From: Flavobacterium cheongpyeongense
Lineage (GTDB): Bacteria; Bacteroidota; Bacteroidia; Flavobacteriales; Flavobacteriaceae
Assembly (NCBI RefSeq): GCF_003202435.1
Contig: NZ_QJHK01000010.1
Span: forward strand, 1-64,000
DNA length: 64,000 bases
Reading direction: 5' to 3'
The notes beneath the pieces were generated by a model, which saw nothing but the letters and a program-made list of their open reading frames with translations, was not told the origin of the DNA and did no database searches. The translations under genes and the position numbers were made by a program. Shown here one piece after another: positions 61,062-64,000 of this stretch (position 1 is the first letter of the stretch; each line of letters begins with the position of its first letter).

Positions 61062-61619
61062 ATGAAAAACACAAATACATTAGTTGCCTTTTATGCCACT
61101 CATCTTAAAGCCGAAACAGCTATTAAGAAACTCGAAAAAAGCGGATTCGATATGACTAAACTATCCCTCATAGGAACAGACTACCATAGTGATGAAACTG
61201 TAACGGGTTACTACACAGTTGGAGACCGCATGAAAAAATGGGGAAGCTTTGGGGCTTTTTGGGGTGGCTTCTGGGGATTACTGTTTGGATCCGCTTTCTT
61301 TTTTATTCCGGGACTCGGGCCTCTGCTGGTTGCGGGACCTCTTGTTTCAGCCATTATTGGGGCGCTGGAAGGTGCCGCCTTACTGGGAGGCAGCAGTGTT
61401 ATTGTGGCCGCATTGGTAAGTTTAGGTATTTCAAATCATGATGTTTTAAAATACGAAACAGAGATAAAAGCAGGCAAATTTATGCTCTTGGTGCATGGAA
61501 GCAAAATCCAAACAGAAAATGCACGCAAAGTACTGGGAATCCATATTCCTAAAGAAAACGGTGTAAAAGACCAAGAATCTGTTTCTGCTGAAGAAATCGA
61601 AGCCGAAACAATGCAATAA
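61062..61619 (+). CDS. General-stress-type membrane protein (DUF1269-like)
   Basis: A 185-aa protein. The N-terminal 50 residues form a ferredoxin-like alpha/beta unit (LVAFYATHLKAETAIKKLEKSG), as in general stress protein 17M-like proteins. A glycine-rich hydrophobic stretch follows (about 62-120; GAFWGGFWGLLFGSAFFF, LVAGPLVSAIIGALEGAALLGG) with two to three membrane segments, a second alpha/beta unit, and an acidic tail. Proteins of this build are induced by stress in several phyla. It starts a run of three + strand stress-type genes and may belong to the same regulon as the FNR-type promoters, though no box is seen directly upstream. Confidence 0.7.
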   Translation: MKNTNTLVAFYATHLKAETAIKKLEKSGFDMTKLSLIGTDYHSDETVTGYYTVGDRMKKWGSFGAFWGGFWGLLFGSAFFFIPGLGPLLVAGPLVSAIIGALEGAALLGGSSVIVAALVSLGISNHDVLKYETEIKAGKFMLLVHGSKIQTENARKVLGIHIPKENGVKDQESVSAEEIEAETMQ

Positions 61620-61654
61620 GTAAAGAAAATATTCAAACTTATAACTTTAAAAAA

Positions 61655-62053
61655 ATGAAAACGATAAAACAATTAGGCATCTATTTAGACCATGCCGCAG
61701 CGAATTTGATTGATTTTACCGGTAATGATAAAGGGCCTCAGGTTATAGCATCTGACTTTGATATTCAGGACAAACACGAAACCCTGCAAAGAAGCGAGAG
61801 TGAAATGCACCATAAAGAGCAGGATAAGCAAAGGCAATACTTTAAGAAAATCGCAGCTATTGCCGTAGACTTTAATCAACTTGTCTTATTTGGCCCTACT
61901 ACGGCAAAAACTGAATTACTACACTTTTTGCAAAAAGACAACAGTTTTGAGAAAATTCAAGTAGAAACTGAAAACACCGTTAAAATGTCCCTTAAAGAGC
62001 AAGAGGTTTTTGTTCACGACCATTTTAAAAAATTTGACTTTAAAAATAGTTGA
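61655..62053 (+). CDS. Small host-attachment/eRF1-like protein
   Basis: A 132-aa protein starting IKQLGIYLDHAAANLIDF. The IYLDHxxAxL start, a central basic segment MHHKEQDKQRQYFKKIA and the LFGPTTAKTELLHFL part match the general layout of bacterial eRF1-domain/host-attachment-like proteins in which an Asp near the N-terminus and a G-P-x-x-A-K loop recur. I am not certain of the family. Probable stress function by neighbourhood: it lies 35 nt after the general-stress gene. Confidence 0.55.
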   Translation: MKTIKQLGIYLDHAAANLIDFTGNDKGPQVIASDFDIQDKHETLQRSESEMHHKEQDKQRQYFKKIAAIAVDFNQLVLFGPTTAKTELLHFLQKDNSFEKIQVETENTVKMSLKEQEVFVHDHFKKFDFKNS

Positions 62054-62097
62054 GATGGAAAAAATACTTTTTAAAATAAACTGCTATGCTGCAGAAA

Positions 62098-62208
62098 ATG
62101 GAATTATCATCAAAGTCATCTCCCTTTATCAAAGTATTCAGTACTATCTGGGAATTGTATTTCCAGTCTGACAAAATCGGTGCTTGGGATTCTTTCAAGA
62201 AGCATTAA
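62098..62208 (+). CDS. Possible 36-aa small protein
   Basis: ATG at 62098, ending in DKIGAWDSFKKH. It contains two Trp and a plausible amphipathic helix (SPFIKVFSTIWELYFQ), unlike random AT-rich sequence. Lies in the 190-bp gap before the BON gene. Too short to classify; a leader-type small protein or a fragment. Confidence 0.35.
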   Translation: MELSSKSSPFIKVFSTIWELYFQSDKIGAWDSFKKH

Positions 62209-62243
62209 CTAAAAATGAATTATAAATTTTTAATACATACATT

Positions 62244-62912
62244 ATGAAAACCAACGAAGAATTACAAAAAGACGTTCAAAATGCCATTAAATGGGAACCT
62301 CTTTTACATGCTGCAGAAATTGGAGTAACCGTAAAAGATGGTGTAGTAACCCTAACGGGTATGGTAGACGGATATTATAAAAAAAAGGAGGCTGAAACCG
62401 CAGCCAAAAATGTATCGGGAGTAAAGGCAGTTGTAGAAAAAATAGAAATTAAATACTCCCATACCTTTACCAAAACTGACAATGATATCGCCAATGAAGT
62501 CTTAAAAGCCTTAAAGGACAATTGGGCTGTGGCAGAAGATCATGTTAAGGTAAAAGTAGAAGATGGCTGGGTCACACTTGAGGGTGAACTGACCTGGAAT
62601 TTTCAGAGACAAGATGCCAAAACTGCCATCAGCTTCCTGCCGGGAGTAAAAGGGGTGACCAATGAGATCAAAATCAAATCGGACATCAAAGATGCTATCG
62701 AAAAAAAGGATGTCGAAAAAGCACTGGCAAGAAGCTGGTCACTGAACGCTAAAAATATCACGGTGACTGTAAATGGTACCAATGTAAAATTAACAGGTTT
62801 TGTTGATTCGATTTATCAAAAAGATCAAGCCGAAAAAATCGTCTGGAAAACTCCAGGGATATGGTCCATTGACAATGATCTTGTTGTGGAATATGATTAT
62901 GCCATTTTATAA
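62244..62912 (+). CDS. Triple-BON-domain protein
   Basis: A 222-aa protein consisting of three BON domains in tandem (about residues 4-72, 80-147, 152-222). Each has the pattern helix, then GVTVKDGVVTLTGMVDGYYK-like strands, then a GVKAV-type turn; VKVEDGWVTLEGELTW and ITVTVNGTNVKLTGFVDS are the second and third copies. No signal peptide, so a cytoplasmic or peripheral role. BON domains bind phospholipid or other ligands and occur in OsmY-like stress proteins. A terminator follows. A dead copy of the first domain lies at 60803. Confidence 0.85.
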   Translation: MKTNEELQKDVQNAIKWEPLLHAAEIGVTVKDGVVTLTGMVDGYYKKKEAETAAKNVSGVKAVVEKIEIKYSHTFTKTDNDIANEVLKALKDNWAVAEDHVKVKVEDGWVTLEGELTWNFQRQDAKTAISFLPGVKGVTNEIKIKSDIKDAIEKKDVEKALARSWSLNAKNITVTVNGTNVKLTGFVDSIYQKDQAEKIVWKTPGIWSIDNDLVVEYDYAIL

Positions 62913-62921
62913 ATGCAGAAC

Positions 62922-62949
62922 AAAACAGAGGGCAATGTCCTCTGTTTTT
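62922..62949 (+). terminator. Terminator after the BON gene
   Basis: AAAACAGAGG (62922-62931) pairs with CCTCTGTTTT (62939-62948), GCAATGT loop, T-rich tail. Confidence 0.85.
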
Positions 62950-63022
62950 ATTTACAAACCTCGGCTCATTGATCTCTAAATTAAAAGTATTACAAGATTA
63001 CCAAAACACTTAAAATAAGCTT

Positions 63023-64000
63023 ATGATATCGATAAAAAGAGAAGGGATTATACTGGAGAAAACCGAACTTGTATTTGAAGACGAAGGGGTAATGAATCCG
63101 GCTGTTATCAAAAAAGGAGATGCTGTTCATCTTTTTTACCGGGCCGTACGCCATGGTAATTATTCAACTATAGGCTATTGTAAACTAAAGGGACCATTGA
63201 ATATTGTTCAACGAAACACTGTGCCTCTTATTATTGCTGAATTTGACTACGAAAGTCACGGAATAGAAGACCCCAGAATAGTAAAAATTGAAGGCGTTTA
63301 TTACCTGACCTATACCGCATTTGATGGTGTAAATGCTTTAGGATGTCTGGCAGTTTCGACAGATTTAATTCATTTTGAAAAAAAAGGGATAATAGTACCC
63401 ACTATTACTTATAGCCAGTTTAATGAATTGACAAATGCTGAAAATTTAAACAACAGCAAATATTTCAGATACAACCAGCACAACGGAATGGTCGAACAAG
63501 ATGGCAAAAAAATACTCCTATGGGATAAAAACGTTATTTTCTTTCCCCGAAAAATAAAAGGTAAATTCTGTTTTATGCACCGCATTAAACCCGAAATCCA
63601 GATCATTGTTGCTGTTAGTTCACTTACAGATCTAACAAATGCATTCTACGAGGATTACTTCATGAATTTTAATGACCATATTTTACTCTCACCAAAATAC
63701 GATCATGAATGCAGTTATGTTGGTGGAGGATGTCCGCCGATAGAAACGCCCAAGGGATGGCTTATTATTTATCATGGGGTCAAGGACAGCATTGATGGAT
63801 ATGTATATTCGGCCTGCGCTGCTTTATTGGATCTTGATCATCCGCAGATTGAAATAGCACGCCTGCCCTATCCTCTTTTCAGTCCAAAAAGGGATTGGGA
63901 ACTGGAAGGAGAAGTCAATAATGTGTGTTTCCCCACAGGAACAGTTGTCTTTGAGGATACTTTATATATCTATTATGGTGCCGCAGATGAACAAATAGCC
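63023..64000 (+). CDS. GH130-family glycoside phosphorylase/hydrolase (partial)
   Basis: The frame is open from the ATG at 63023 to the window end (326 codons, 3' incomplete). It has the five-bladed propeller motifs of GH130: NPAVIKKGDAVHLFYRAV, the catalytic-Asp segment GIEDPRIVKIEGVYYLTYT, WDKNVIFFPRKIKGKFCFMH, GGGCPPIETPKGWLIIYHG and FPTGTVVFEDTLYIYYGAAD. GH130 enzymes phosphorolyse or hydrolyse beta-1,2- or beta-1,4-mannosides. The subfamily is uncertain. No carbohydrate-transport genes are in the window; the gene may belong to a stress-linked sugar metabolism set beyond the right edge. Confidence 0.88.
   Translation, partial: MISIKREGIILEKTELVFEDEGVMNPAVIKKGDAVHLFYRAVRHGNYSTIGYCKLKGPLNIVQRNTVPLIIAEFDYESHGIEDPRIVKIEGVYYLTYTAFDGVNALGCLAVSTDLIHFEKKGIIVPTITYSQFNELTNAENLNNSKYFRYNQHNGMVEQDGKKILLWDKNVIFFPRKIKGKFCFMHRIKPEIQIIVAVSSLTDLTNAFYEDYFMNFNDHILLSPKYDHECSYVGGGCPPIETPKGWLIIYHGVKDSIDGYVYSACAALLDLDHPQIEIARLPYPLFSPKRDWELEGEVNNVCFPTGTVVFEDTLYIYYGAADEQIA

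Overview
The window reads as a chromosomal segment of a low-GC member of the Bacteroidetes, most likely Flavobacterium or a close relative. The grounds are TAnnTTTG-type promoter cores (TATATTTG, TATCTTTG, TAGCTTTG), A-rich start contexts, and protein families typical of that group (GH130 glycosidase, RND pump with an OmpA-free TolC partner, MlaEFD-type transporter, CTnDOT-like integrase remnants). The genus is an inference; no 16S gene is present.

Region 1 (1-34.4 kb) is an accessory island. It opens and closes with decayed remnants of the same tyrosine-integrase family (798-1226 and 34277-34387). It carries a tripartite HipBST toxin-antitoxin operon, a zeta-type toxin with its antitoxin, two secreted/envelope gene pairs (DUF5675-vWA plus MORN/TPR/zinc-finger; 2-TM protein plus TPR protein sharing a GxNSPVIxG motif), a tRNA-Ser, an AbiE system whose toxin gene carries an in-frame TGA, a metallophosphoesterase, a nitrilase-family amidase, a cupin, and a group of ankyrin, Imm11-like and LRR genes without any visible toxin. 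Four copies of a 75-76 nt element (GTGGCAGAATC at one end, TTCGAA at the other) separate the toxin and envelope modules like cassette boundaries.

Region 2 (24.4-33.5 kb, inside the island) is the most unusual part: a seven-gene, single-direction operon combining an MNIO (DUF692) peptide-modifying enzyme, its DUF2063 partner and a Cys-rich substrate-like protein with a VioB/RebD-type ferritin-like protein, a VioA/RebO-like flavin amine oxidase, an indolepyruvate/phenylpyruvate-type ThDP decarboxylase, and a protein with a nitrobindin-like N-terminus and a LecA-like C-terminus. I read this as a hybrid RiPP and aromatic-amino-acid-derived biosynthetic cluster; product unknown.

Region 3 (34.4-42.0 kb) is a TetR-controlled tripartite RND efflux operon followed by a short-chain dehydrogenase and a hotdog thioesterase, closed by a strong terminator. 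The same 13-bp palindrome precedes the regulator and the pump operon.

Region 4 (42.4-53.4 kb) is a defence operon: 5'-nucleotidase, HsdM, HsdS, a DUF3800 protein, an unrecognised 163-aa protein, a GmrSD-like DUF262/DUF1524 protein, HsdR and an Mrr-type endonuclease, ended by a perfect 21-bp terminator hairpin.

Region 5 (53.8-64.0 kb) looks like core stress/envelope territory: a truncated Flavobacterium-type protein, an outer-membrane barrel protein, MlaEFD, a FixL-like heme-PAS histidine kinase overlapping a response regulator fused to a Crp/Fnr domain, a pseudo-receiver, general-stress and BON proteins, and the start of a GH130 phosphorylase. Two promoters in this region carry FNR/FixK-type boxes at identical spacing, which fits control by the local FixL/REC-Fnr pair. 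Several gene remnants (L,D-transpeptidase, BON, GliA-like membrane protein) show recombinational decay.
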